Position numbers and translations under genes: made by a program
Source of the DNA: Sorangium cellulosum So0157-2
Lineage (GTDB): Bacteria > Myxococcota_A > Polyangia > Polyangiales > Polyangiaceae
Direction: 5' to 3'
Assembly: GCF_000418325.1 (NCBI RefSeq)
Contig: NC_021658.1
Location: 8,074,001 to 8,138,000 of the forward strand
DNA length: 64,000 nucleotides
The notes under the pieces: generated by a model
Seen by the model: only the letters and a program-made list of their open reading frames with translations
Told to the model about the DNA's origin: nothing
Databases searched by the model: none
Shown: piece after piece, positions 43,037-50,431 of the stretch
Position numbering within the stretch: the first letter of the stretch is position 1
Layout of the letters: each line of letters starts with the position of its first letter

Positions 43037-44188
43037 ATGACCAACCAACCCAATTTCGCTCGAATCACGTTTTTCGCGGCACTGATCGGCTCTTACGCTC
43101 TCCCGGGTTGCAGCGGTGACGGTGATCACGGCGCGGGCGCGTCGGGCGACACCTCTCAAGCCGGAACGGGCGGGGCCGCCGTCTCGGGCAGCGGCGGTGG
43201 CGCCACGACCGGCGCGTCCACGGGAGGCGCTTCGACCAGCGCGGGAGGCGAAGGAGGCGTCGCCACGGGCGGTGGGGCGCCCAGCGGCGGAACGACGGCG
43301 GCCGGCGGCGAGGCCGGCGCTGGGGGCGCGACGGGGACGGGCGGCCACGACGAATTCGAGCCGGTGACCATCGCGTTCGGGACCGAGCTCGATCCGCGCA
43401 CCGTCGTGCTCGAGGCGCGAGCGCTCGCCGGGTCCGTCGCCGATCCAAGCTCGCCGCAGTGGCGCGCCAAGGGCGACCAGCGCAGGACCTATCGCTTTCC
43501 GGCCGCCGGCGCCGACGTTCCTTACCGCGTCTGCGTCCCGGATCGCTGGGACGGCACGTCGGAGCTGCCCCTCGTGATGTTCTTGCACGGCGCTGGGAAC
43601 GACGAGAGCTCGTACCTGGATCAGAACAACAAGCAGATGGTGACGCTGGCCGACCAGCATGGCGTGCTGCTGGTCTCGCCGCTCGGCTACAACGGCGCGT
43701 ACGGCAACTTCCTCCGGCTGCCGGCCGTGTTCGGGCAGCCCGAGGAGGCGGAGAAGCTCCTGGCCATGGTGACGCCCGACCGCGTGCGCGATCAGGAGCT
43801 CAGCGAGAAGGACGTCATCAACGTCCTGGAGCTGGTGCTGAACGAGTACCCGATCGATCGCGGCGCGATGTTCCTCACCGGACACTCGATGGGGAGCGGC
43901 GGCACCTGGTACATCGGCGGCAAATACGCCGACTACTGGACGGCTCTGGCGCCCATGTCCGGGCCCTTCGTCCAGGAGTCGGGCTATCCTTGGGACCGGC
44001 TGCGCGACATGCCCATCTTCGTGACGGAAGGGACCCGCGGCACGCCTTCCCTGACCGGCAGCCGCGAGCTGCGCGACTGGATGACGGCTGGCGGCTACGC
44101 GATCACGTACAAGGAAGTCGACGCGGACCACGCAGGAATGGTTCCGCTCGTGCTGCCCGACGTCTTCGACTTCTTCGACCGCCCCTAG
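43037..44188 (+). CDS. PHB-depolymerase-like esterase lipoprotein
   Basis: 383 residues from the ATG at 43037 (GGGA upstream). Lipoprotein signal with ALPGC (Cys at 25), then a long Gly/Ala/Ser/Thr linker (about 26-115). The hydrolase domain has LPLVMFLHGAGNDE (oxyanion side), GHSMGSGG (nucleophile Ser) and ADHAGMV (likely catalytic His), as in Esterase-PHB/feruloyl-esterase-type proteins. It is probably a secreted surface hydrolase acting on polyester or aromatic esters; the substrate is not known. Confidence 0.85.
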   Translation: MTNQPNFARITFFAALIGSYALPGCSGDGDHGAGASGDTSQAGTGGAAVSGSGGGATTGASTGGASTSAGGEGGVATGGGAPSGGTTAAGGEAGAGGATGTGGHDEFEPVTIAFGTELDPRTVVLEARALAGSVADPSSPQWRAKGDQRRTYRFPAAGADVPYRVCVPDRWDGTSELPLVMFLHGAGNDESSYLDQNNKQMVTLADQHGVLLVSPLGYNGAYGNFLRLPAVFGQPEEAEKLLAMVTPDRVRDQELSEKDVINVLELVLNEYPIDRGAMFLTGHSMGSGGTWYIGGKYADYWTALAPMSGPFVQESGYPWDRLRDMPIFVTEGTRGTPSLTGSRELRDWMTAGGYAITYKEVDADHAGMVPLVLPDVFDFFDRP

Positions 44189-44256
44189 AGAAGCAACGGC
44201 ATGACGGCTGGAGCCCGTCGGTCCCGCGCTCGACGGAACGCGCTCCTGGCTGCCCC

Positions 44257-44285
44257 TTGAAACTGAACCGTCTGGACGGTATAGA
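44257..44285 (+). promoter_or_regulatory. TetR autoregulated promoter with palindromic operator
   Basis: TTGAAA (44257-44262), 17-bp spacer, TATAGA (44280-44285). The operator ACCGTCTGGACGGT (44267-44280) has perfect 6-bp arms and fills the spacer up to the -10. The start codon (44292) lies six bases after the -10, so the message is probably leaderless. The adjacent TetR gene is the likely repressor. Confidence 0.75.
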
Positions 44286-44291
44286 AACGAG

Positions 44292-44825
44292 GTGCCGAGG
44301 CCAAGCCAGCGCGACCGCATCCTCGCCGCCGCCGCCGTCGTCGTTCGCCGCGACGGCAGCGATGCGCTGACCCTCGATGCCGTCGCGGCCGAGGCCGGGG
44401 TGAGCAAGGGCGGGCTGCTCTATCACTTCGCCTCGAAGGAGGCGCTCGTGGAGGGCCTCGTGGGGGCGCTCGTCGCCGACTTCGATCGCCGGCTCGCGCA
44501 GCGCGAGGACGGCAGGCCGGGCTCCTTCACGCGCGCCTATCTGCACGCCACCGTCGAGGGCGAGGTGCCCGACCGGACCAGCGCCGCGCTGCTCGCGGCC
44601 GTCGCGCTCGCGCCCCACCTCCTCGAGCCGCTGCGCGAGCGCTACCGCGCGTGGGCGGAGCGGCTCGATCGCGACGGCATCTGCCCGGTCGACGCGCTGG
44701 TCGTCCGGCTCGCCGTCGACGGGCTCTGGATGGCGGAGCTGCTCGGGCTGGACCCGCCGCCGCCCGAGCGACGTACCGAGGTCATCCGGCGCCTGCAGCA
44801 GCTGAGCGAGGGGCGTGGCCCGTGA
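44292..44825 (+). CDS. TetR-family repressor
   Basis: 177 residues from a GTG right after the -10 box. The helix-turn-helix reads LTLDAVAAEAGVSKGGLLYH followed by FASKEALVEGLV. The C-terminal ligand domain is short (about 60-170) and hydrophobic. The operator in its own promoter shows autoregulation. Its stop overlaps the start of the SDR gene (GTGA), so both respond together. The inducer is unknown. Confidence 0.92.
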   Translation: MPRPSQRDRILAAAAVVVRRDGSDALTLDAVAAEAGVSKGGLLYHFASKEALVEGLVGALVADFDRRLAQREDGRPGSFTRAYLHATVEGEVPDRTSAALLAAVALAPHLLEPLRERYRAWAERLDRDGICPVDALVVRLAVDGLWMAELLGLDPPPPERRTEVIRRLQQLSEGRGP

Positions 44826-45853
44826 CGCCGTCCTCTCGCCGCAAGGCCGTCGTGCGCGCGCTCGCCTGGGGCTCGGTGATCGGCTCGTTTCCGGTCTGGT
44901 TCTCGGCGTTCCTCGTCGTGCCCTTCCTCCCGCTCTCGGTCGGAGAGCGCGCCGTCCTCGCCGCCGTGCTCATCGGGGCCGGCGAGGTCATGTTCTGGGG
45001 GGCGGGGCTGGTCCTCGGCGCCGAGGCGCTCGCGCGCTTCCGGCCTCCGAAGGTCGATACCGGCGAGAGCTTCCGCGGCAGGCGGGTCGTGGTGGTCGGG
45101 GCCACGGGCGGGCTGGGCGAGGCCGTCGTGCGCGCCCTGGCGAGGGAGGGCGCGGAGGTCGTCCTCGTCGCGCGCGACGGCGCGCGCCTCGCTCGGCTCG
45201 CAGGGGCCTACGGCGCGGCGCACCACACGGCCGAGCTCGCGGCCCCGCAGCTGCGCGACGTGGCAGCGCGCGTGGGGCCCGTCGACCACGTGGTGTGTGC
45301 GACCGGCGTCGACGTGCGCAAGGGGCTGGACGCGCACACCGACCAGGAGGTCGAGCTGGAGCTGGCCGTCGATCTCGCGGGGCCGATCCATGTGGCGCGC
45401 GCCTTCCTGCCCCGCTTGCGCCCGGGGGGCGTGATCGCCCTCTTCGGCGGCTTCGGCGACGGAACGCTCGCGCTGCCGTACTACTCGGTCGACGTGGCCG
45501 CGCGGGCCGGGCTGGCCGGCTTCTGCAGCGCGGTGAACCGCGAGCTCGCCGCCGAGGGGCGGGCCGAGCTCCTCTGCTATGTCGGCCCGGCGCCGGCGGA
45601 CACGGCGGCCGAGCGCCCCTTCGCAGACCTCTGGCGCCGCGCGGGGAGCGCGCTCGCGCCGCCGGAGAAGGTCGCCGACTTCGTGCTGGCCGCCCTGCTC
45701 GCGAGGAAGACGAAGGCCGTGATGGGCGCTTCCACGCGGCTCCTGCTGCTGCTGCAGGCGCTCGCCCCGCCCCTCGCCGACCTCGTGATCGCCCGGCGCA
45801 TCGGGCCGCACCTGCGGCACGCATTCGGGGCGTCGGGGCGAGCGAGCGACTGA
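44822..45853 (+). CDS. Membrane-anchored short-chain dehydrogenase
   Basis: 343 residues from a GTG overlapping the TetR stop. The N-terminus has two hydrophobic helices (LAWGSVIGSFPVWFSAFLVV, AVLAAVLIGAGEVMFWGAGL). The SDR domain starts at about 75: VVVVGATGGLGEAVVRAL, VARDGARL, CATGV (in place of NNAG), FGGFG (Ser replaced) and YYSVDVAARAG (Tyr-x3-Asp, not Lys). The Lys of the YxxxK motif is thus not obvious, so catalysis may be altered. It may be an atypical SDR. Confidence 0.8.
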   Translation: MTPSSRRKAVVRALAWGSVIGSFPVWFSAFLVVPFLPLSVGERAVLAAVLIGAGEVMFWGAGLVLGAEALARFRPPKVDTGESFRGRRVVVVGATGGLGEAVVRALAREGAEVVLVARDGARLARLAGAYGAAHHTAELAAPQLRDVAARVGPVDHVVCATGVDVRKGLDAHTDQEVELELAVDLAGPIHVARAFLPRLRPGGVIALFGGFGDGTLALPYYSVDVAARAGLAGFCSAVNRELAAEGRAELLCYVGPAPADTAAERPFADLWRRAGSALAPPEKVADFVLAALLARKTKAVMGASTRLLLLLQALAPPLADLVIARRIGPHLRHAFGASGRASD

Positions 45854-45871
45854 CCGTGGCATACTCCGGTC

Positions 45872-46666
45872 ATGAACCATCGACTCCTGTGCTCAGCCCT
45901 CTGCGTCCTTCTCCTCGCCGCCTGCGGCGGCTCCGTCGACACCCCGCCCGGCAGCGGCGGCGCGGGCGGCGGCGATGACGGCGCGGGCGGCGACGGCGCC
46001 GCCACGAGCGCGACCTCGGCGGGCGGCGGCGCGCCGGTCGCCTGCGGGGCGCGCAGCGGCGGGATCTGCAGCGCAGAGGAGTTCTGCGACTTCCCCGACG
46101 ACTCGTGCGGGACCTTCGACACCGTGGGCCAGTGCTCCGCCCGCCCGGAGGTATGTCCCGCGGATTGCCCGGGCGTCTGCGGCTGCGACGGTCAGCTCTA
46201 TTGCAACGCGTGCTCCGCGCAGCAGGCCGGGGTGGACGTCTCGGAAGCCACCTCCTGCCTCAAGCCCGTGGGCGGCGACTACGCCGCGACCTACTGGGCC
46301 GGCGGGCTCGATCACCTCGTCGTCTACAAGGCCGAGCCGGAGACGGACGCGTGCGTGACGCTCTACGCCGACGCGCCGGCCGAGAGCGCGCCGGAGGGCT
46401 TCGACGTGGCGACGCTCCCGGACACCTGGGTCGTGACGCGCATCGAGAGGACCAGCGGGGCGGCCGGCTGCGTACCAGGGGAGTCGAAGCCCGCTGGAGA
46501 GGCCGTGCGCGCGATGGGCGCCATCGGGAGCCTGTCGATGGATCTCTCGGGGGGAACGTCGATGCCGTGCACCCTCGACGTGGACATCACCGCCACCTTC
46601 CCGACGGAGCCCGCGACCGCGCTCCTCCGCGCCACGGGCGTGGCCGTGAACGACGGGTGCCCGTAG
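45872..46666 (+). CDS. Kazal-like secreted lipoprotein
   Basis: 264 residues, ATG at 45872. Lipoprotein signal (Cys at 18, LLAAC), a Gly/Asp/Ala linker (about 20-50), then Cys-rich CPADCPGVCGCDGQLYCNAC, resembling a Kazal-type protease-inhibitor or follistatin-like module (about 85-115). The C-terminal domain (about 130-264) begins YAATYWAGGLDHLVVYKAEP and is shared with the next gene. Function unknown; possibly an extracellular inhibitor or binding protein. Confidence 0.75.
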   Translation: MNHRLLCSALCVLLLAACGGSVDTPPGSGGAGGGDDGAGGDGAATSATSAGGGAPVACGARSGGICSAEEFCDFPDDSCGTFDTVGQCSARPEVCPADCPGVCGCDGQLYCNACSAQQAGVDVSEATSCLKPVGGDYAATYWAGGLDHLVVYKAEPETDACVTLYADAPAESAPEGFDVATLPDTWVVTRIERTSGAAGCVPGESKPAGEAVRAMGAIGSLSMDLSGGTSMPCTLDVDITATFPTEPATALLRATGVAVNDGCP

Positions 46667-46762
46667 TCGGGTGCCCGAACATGACGGGTGCCCACACCGG
46701 CTCACGGGCAGAATGCTGCTGAGCGCTCCTCGCCGGCAACCGCGTATGACAGCCTCGGCGTC

Positions 46763-47356
46763 ATGCACCGCGCTGCTCCCCTTTCCCTCGCGCTTTCCTT
46801 CGGTCTCGCCCTCGTCGCCTGCGGAAACGTCGTCGTGCCCGCGCCCGGGAGCGGCGATACGGGCGGCGGTGACGGCCAGGGCGAGACGCCGCCCGCCGCC
46901 GAGCACGGCGACCCCGCGCCCGGGAGCGGCGATACGGGCGGCGGTGACGGCCAGGGCGAGACGCCGCCCGCCGCCGAGTACAGCGTGCAGTACTACCCGG
47001 GGCCCGACCACCTGCTCGTGCGCAAGGCCGATCGGGAGCTCGACCGGTGCGTGCAGCTCAACGCGAGCACGCCGCCCCTCGTCCAGACGGGCCTCGACAT
47101 CGAGGCTCCGGAGGGCTGGAGCGCCGCCTATGTGCTGATCACCGACCGTGCGGCCGACTGCGAGGGCCCGGCGGGGACCTCGAAAGGCCGCAAAGTGAGC
47201 GTGACCGGCGCCACCGGGACCCTCTCGTGGGAGGCCGGGCCGAGCGACTACGTGCTGTGCAACATCAGCGTCGACGTCACCGCGACGGCGCGCGGAGAGC
47301 CCGAGGCCCACCACCTCTTCGCGACCGGGCTGAGCATCGGCGGCGACTGCCCGTGA
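46763..47356 (+). CDS. Paralogous secreted lipoprotein with internal repeat
   Basis: 197 residues, ATG at 46763. Lipoprotein signal (LVAC, Cys at 20), then two copies of a 25-residue PAPGSGDTGGG-type linker, then a domain starting YSVQYYPGPDHLLVRKADRE that matches the C-terminal domain of the upstream gene (DHL-V-KA, CVQLNAS, EGW). It lacks the Kazal-like module. Tandem duplication of the C-terminal domain is likely. Function unknown. Confidence 0.72.
   Translation: MHRAAPLSLALSFGLALVACGNVVVPAPGSGDTGGGDGQGETPPAAEHGDPAPGSGDTGGGDGQGETPPAAEYSVQYYPGPDHLLVRKADRELDRCVQLNASTPPLVQTGLDIEAPEGWSAAYVLITDRAADCEGPAGTSKGRKVSVTGATGTLSWEAGPSDYVLCNISVDVTATARGEPEAHHLFATGLSIGGDCP
46838..46987. repeat. 75-bp tandem repeat inside the lipoprotein gene
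   Basis: Units start at 46838 and 46913, nearly identical over 66 bp. 75 bp keeps the frame and repeats a 25-residue Gly/Asp-rich linker. Confidence 0.9.
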
Positions 47357-47432
47357 GGGGGCGCGGGCGCCGCGGAGCCCCGCAGCTCCCGGGGACGAAG
47401 CCCGATCGCGGCGGCCTGCCCGCGCCCCTCCG

Positions 47433-48905
47433 TCAGCGCTTCTTCGCCCCGCGCTGCGCCTTCTCGGCCTCGGCGAGGCGCCGCCGCGCGTCGTCCAGCG
47501 CCGCCTGGCTGGCGAGGCCCTTCGGGAGCGCCTCGTAGCCGGCCACCTCCTCGCGCAGCGTCGCGACCTGCTCCGCGCCCTGTCCGAGCTTCTGATGGAT
47601 CTCCGCGCGGAGCTTCAGGTAGCGCAGCCGCCGCGGGCCGTAGGCGCGGCCGATGGCGCGCTCGACCGCGGCGAGCGCCTCCGCCTCGCGGCCCATCGCG
47701 TGGAGCACCTGCGCGAGCCGCGCGGGCGGCTCGTACGACCCCGGCATCTGCGCCTCGCGCTCCTTCAGCATCGCGACCGCCTCGTCGCCGCGCGAGAGCG
47801 CGAGGTACGCCATGGCCCGCCCGTAGTCGTACGCGGCGGCCGCCTCGGGCGCCTTCGCCTCCTTCGCGGCCCGCTCCAGCACGGCGAGCTTCGACTCGTT
47901 CGCCGCGCGGGCCCCGGCCGCGTCGCCGAGCGCCTGGAGCCCCTCGGCCAGCAGGCCCCACGCGTCGGCCCGGTCGTCCGCGCTCGAGTCCGCGGGCGGG
48001 CTCGCGACGATCGACCGGAGCCGGCCGACCGCCGCCTCGCGCGCGGCGCGCTGGGCCTTGCCGTCGGCGAGCGCGGCCGCGCAGGAGAGCAGGACGCTCG
48101 CGAAATCGGCGGGCAGCGCCGCGCCCTTCACCTCGGCGATGTGCCTCATGCCGGCCTCGGCGCACCCCGCGGGGTCCCTCCGGCGGAGCGCCGAGACGAG
48201 GCCGAGCAGCGCCTCGCTGCGCCGCGGCCACGCCTCGCCGCCCCGGGCCAGGGCCCGCTGATACGCGACCGCCGCCGCGGCGTGATCGCCGGCGCTGTGG
48301 GCCCGCTTCGCCTCGACCAGCAGGCGGTTCGGGTCGTCCGGAGGCAGCGCCGAGGCCGCCTTGGAATCCATCGCGTGCAGCGCCTCGCGGAGCAGCTCGC
48401 GCAGCTCCTCGACCGAGGCGGCGCCCCGCCAGAGCCCGACCACCTGGCCGTCCACCGGCTCGAGGACGAAGAACGTCGGCCACACCGTCACCTCGTGCCG
48501 CTCCAGGAACGGCGCGTTCTCCGGTCGATCCGTGTCGATGTCGGCGAACACCACCCGATCCGCGAACGGGCGCAGCGACGGATCGGTCAGCACATAATGC
48601 TTCATGCTCAGGCAGGTGTGGCACCACGGCGCCCACGCATCGACGAACAGCGCCTTGCCCTCGGCCCGGGCCTTCTCGCGCGCCCGCGGCACGTCGTCGC
48701 GGATGAACTCGAGGGGCGGCCGCGCCGCCTCGGGCGCCGCCGTGGCGGCGGGCGGAGGCGCCGCGGCGGGGCTGCCGGCCACCGCCGCGCCGGGCGGGGG
48801 CGCCGCGGCGGCCGCGGGCGCCGCCGCGCGGGGGGACGGATCCGCGGCGCAGGCGGCGAGGGAGACGAGCGCGACGAGGGCGGGGAGCGAGGCCGGGGGA
48901 CGCAC
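47433..48905 (-). CDS. Thioredoxin-fold lipoprotein with TPR region
   Basis: 490 residues from a GTG. Lipoprotein signal (SLAAC, Cys at 19), an Ala/Pro linker (about 25-65), a thioredoxin-like domain with the redox motif WCHTC (about 92-96) and the cis-Pro in VTVWPTFFVL, then helical repeats of tetratricopeptide type (about 190-470) such as AWGLLAEGLQALGDAAGARA and AEIHQKLGQGAEQVATLREE. It resembles the DsbD C-terminal/thiol-disulphide type. It is probably a periplasmic thiol-disulphide oxidoreductase acting on specific partners bound through TPRs. Confidence 0.82.
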   Translation of the reverse strand: MRPPASLPALVALVSLAACAADPSPRAAAPAAAAAPPPGAAVAGSPAAAPPPAATAAPEAARPPLEFIRDDVPRAREKARAEGKALFVDAWAPWCHTCLSMKHYVLTDPSLRPFADRVVFADIDTDRPENAPFLERHEVTVWPTFFVLEPVDGQVVGLWRGAASVEELRELLREALHAMDSKAASALPPDDPNRLLVEAKRAHSAGDHAAAAVAYQRALARGGEAWPRRSEALLGLVSALRRRDPAGCAEAGMRHIAEVKGAALPADFASVLLSCAAALADGKAQRAAREAAVGRLRSIVASPPADSSADDRADAWGLLAEGLQALGDAAGARAANESKLAVLERAAKEAKAPEAAAAYDYGRAMAYLALSRGDEAVAMLKEREAQMPGSYEPPARLAQVLHAMGREAEALAAVERAIGRAYGPRRLRYLKLRAEIHQKLGQGAEQVATLREEVAGYEALPKGLASQAALDDARRRLAEAEKAQRGAKKR

Positions 48906-49087
48906 GGGCGACCATGGTAGCAGCCCGATGGCGGCGGTCTCGCCCTCCCTGCGACGGGCGTCCCCCCACGTTGACGCGCCGCCGGTGCCGCGCGTAGAAC
49001 CGTATCCTGGGCTGGCTTCGCGCTCACCCGCGGCGCGGCGGCGCAGCTTTCCCGGGGTGCCGGAACATCACATCAGGGGGAATCCAC

Positions 49088-49510
49088 ATGGTCGAGCGCG
49101 TGCTGAGGATAGGGGAGCATACCGCCCGCATCGGCGAGCATGCGGACACCCTGGAGTTGACGATGCGGGGCGACGTCTCGCCGGACGAGGCAGCGCGGTT
49201 CTTCGACTTCATGGCACTCCACTTCGCCGGGCAGCGCTACATGCTGATCACCGGCGACGTGTCCCAGCTCGGCCGGGTTCCGGCCGAGTCCCGGAGAACG
49301 GTCATGAGGCAATCGGGCAGGGTGCCCCCCATCCGAGGGCTGGTCTATTACCGCACGACCTTCCCGGGCAGGGTCCTGACCGAGCTGGTGATCCGCGGCT
49401 ATGCGCTCGCGACCGGGGCCGACGTCGCGGTCCACTTCGTCGAGGACGAGGCGGAGGCGCGGGCGTGGCTGGCCCGGCGGCGGGAGCAGCTCGCCGGCGA
49501 TCGTGGATGA
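49088..49510 (+). CDS. SpoIIAA/STAS-like protein
   Basis: 140 residues; GGGGGAA lies seven bases before the ATG. The alternating pattern (EHADTLELTMRGDVSPDEAA, YMLITGDVSQLG, GLVYYRTTF, VAVHFVEDEAEARAWL) fits the SpoIIAA-like (STAS-fold) family of small cytoplasmic proteins. These often regulate or bind lipids or partner proteins. No partner is visible here. Function unknown. Confidence 0.7.
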   Translation: MVERVLRIGEHTARIGEHADTLELTMRGDVSPDEAARFFDFMALHFAGQRYMLITGDVSQLGRVPAESRRTVMRQSGRVPPIRGLVYYRTTFPGRVLTELVIRGYALATGADVAVHFVEDEAEARAWLARRREQLAGDRG

Positions 49511-49724
49511 GCTCGCCCGGCATGGCCGAGCGGGCGACGAGGCTGCGCGGCGCGACGGGCCGGCGGGCGGCGCGCGAGGTGGGCCCGCGGCGGGAGCGGG
49601 GCGGGCGGCCCGGGCGGCGCGCGCGCTCCGGCCGGGCCGTCGCGCCGCCGCTTTCGGCCTCGACGCGGCCGCGCGCCGACAATGCGCCCCCCAGTTCCGG
49701 CAAAGCTGGTAGAGTGGCGCCGCG

Positions 49725-50384
49725 GTGAACGATTACGCAGGCCGGTGCGGAAGCTGCGCGGCATACACCCGGGTGCATGAGGATCCAGCGCGCGGTCGCG
49801 TCGGCGAGTGCGCCCTCGAGGTGTATCCGCCGCCGGTCAAGGCGACGGCGACGTGCGCCCGCTACCGCGCCAAGGGCGCGCCGCCGCCGCCGCCGCCCCC
49901 GCGGGCCGCGGGCCAGCCGCGCGGCTCGGGCGGCAGGTCCCGGCCGACCGCGGCGCCGCCGCCGGAGCGCCGGGCCGGCGCCGCGCCGCAGCCCTTCCGT
50001 CCGCCGCTGCCAAGGGAGATCGACATCGACATGGATATCGACGAGTTCCGTCGTGTGCTGCGCGAGGTGCTGTCCGAGGAGCTCGGCGTCGGCCGCGCGG
50101 AGATGGGCGGCCGCTGGGAAGGCGGGGAGATCGTCCTCCGGCCGGGCAAGGAGGGCACGGCCGAGAAGCGCATCCCGCTCGACGTGTTCTTCCACAAGAT
50201 CGTCATGCTCCGCGACAAGCTCCGCGTGCTGGAGCAGAAGATCAACGCGCACGAGGGGCTGAGCGACGCAGAGAAGGTGCAGCTCCAGGCGTACATCACC
50301 GGCTGTTACGGGACGCTCACCACGTTCAACGTGCTCTTCGCCCGCCGGGAAGACGGATTCGCCGGCAGCGGCCGAGACGACTAG
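49725..50384 (+). CDS. Hypothetical protein with Zn-ribbon-like N-terminus and Pro-rich middle
   Basis: 219 residues from a GTG. The N-terminus has CGSCAAYTRVHED, then GECALEV and TATCARY, a four-Cys putative metal site. A Pro/Ala/Arg-rich linker (about 50-100) follows, then a helical, acidic C-terminal domain (IDIDMDIDEFRRVLREVLSE, RDKLRVLEQKINAHEGLSDA, YITGCYGTLTTFNVLFARRE). I recognise no family. Its stop codon lies in the first arm of the inverted repeat that flanks the group II intron. Confidence 0.65.
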   Translation: MNDYAGRCGSCAAYTRVHEDPARGRVGECALEVYPPPVKATATCARYRAKGAPPPPPPPRAAGQPRGSGGRSRPTAAPPPERRAGAAPQPFRPPLPREIDIDMDIDEFRRVLREVLSEELGVGRAEMGGRWEGGEIVLRPGKEGTAEKRIPLDVFFHKIVMLRDKLRVLEQKINAHEGLSDAEKVQLQAYITGCYGTLTTFNVLFARREDGFAGSGRDD

Positions 50385-50431
50385 AGCGGCGGGCGCCCGC
50401 TTCGGATACGGGCCCATCTCGACGTTTTCGG
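50383..50431. repeat. Inverted repeat flanking the group II intron, arm 1
   Basis: 49-bp arm whose reverse complement matches 52495-52543 at 41 of 49 positions, including 21 of the 24 nearest the intron. It overlaps the stop codon of the preceding gene. Confidence 0.85.
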
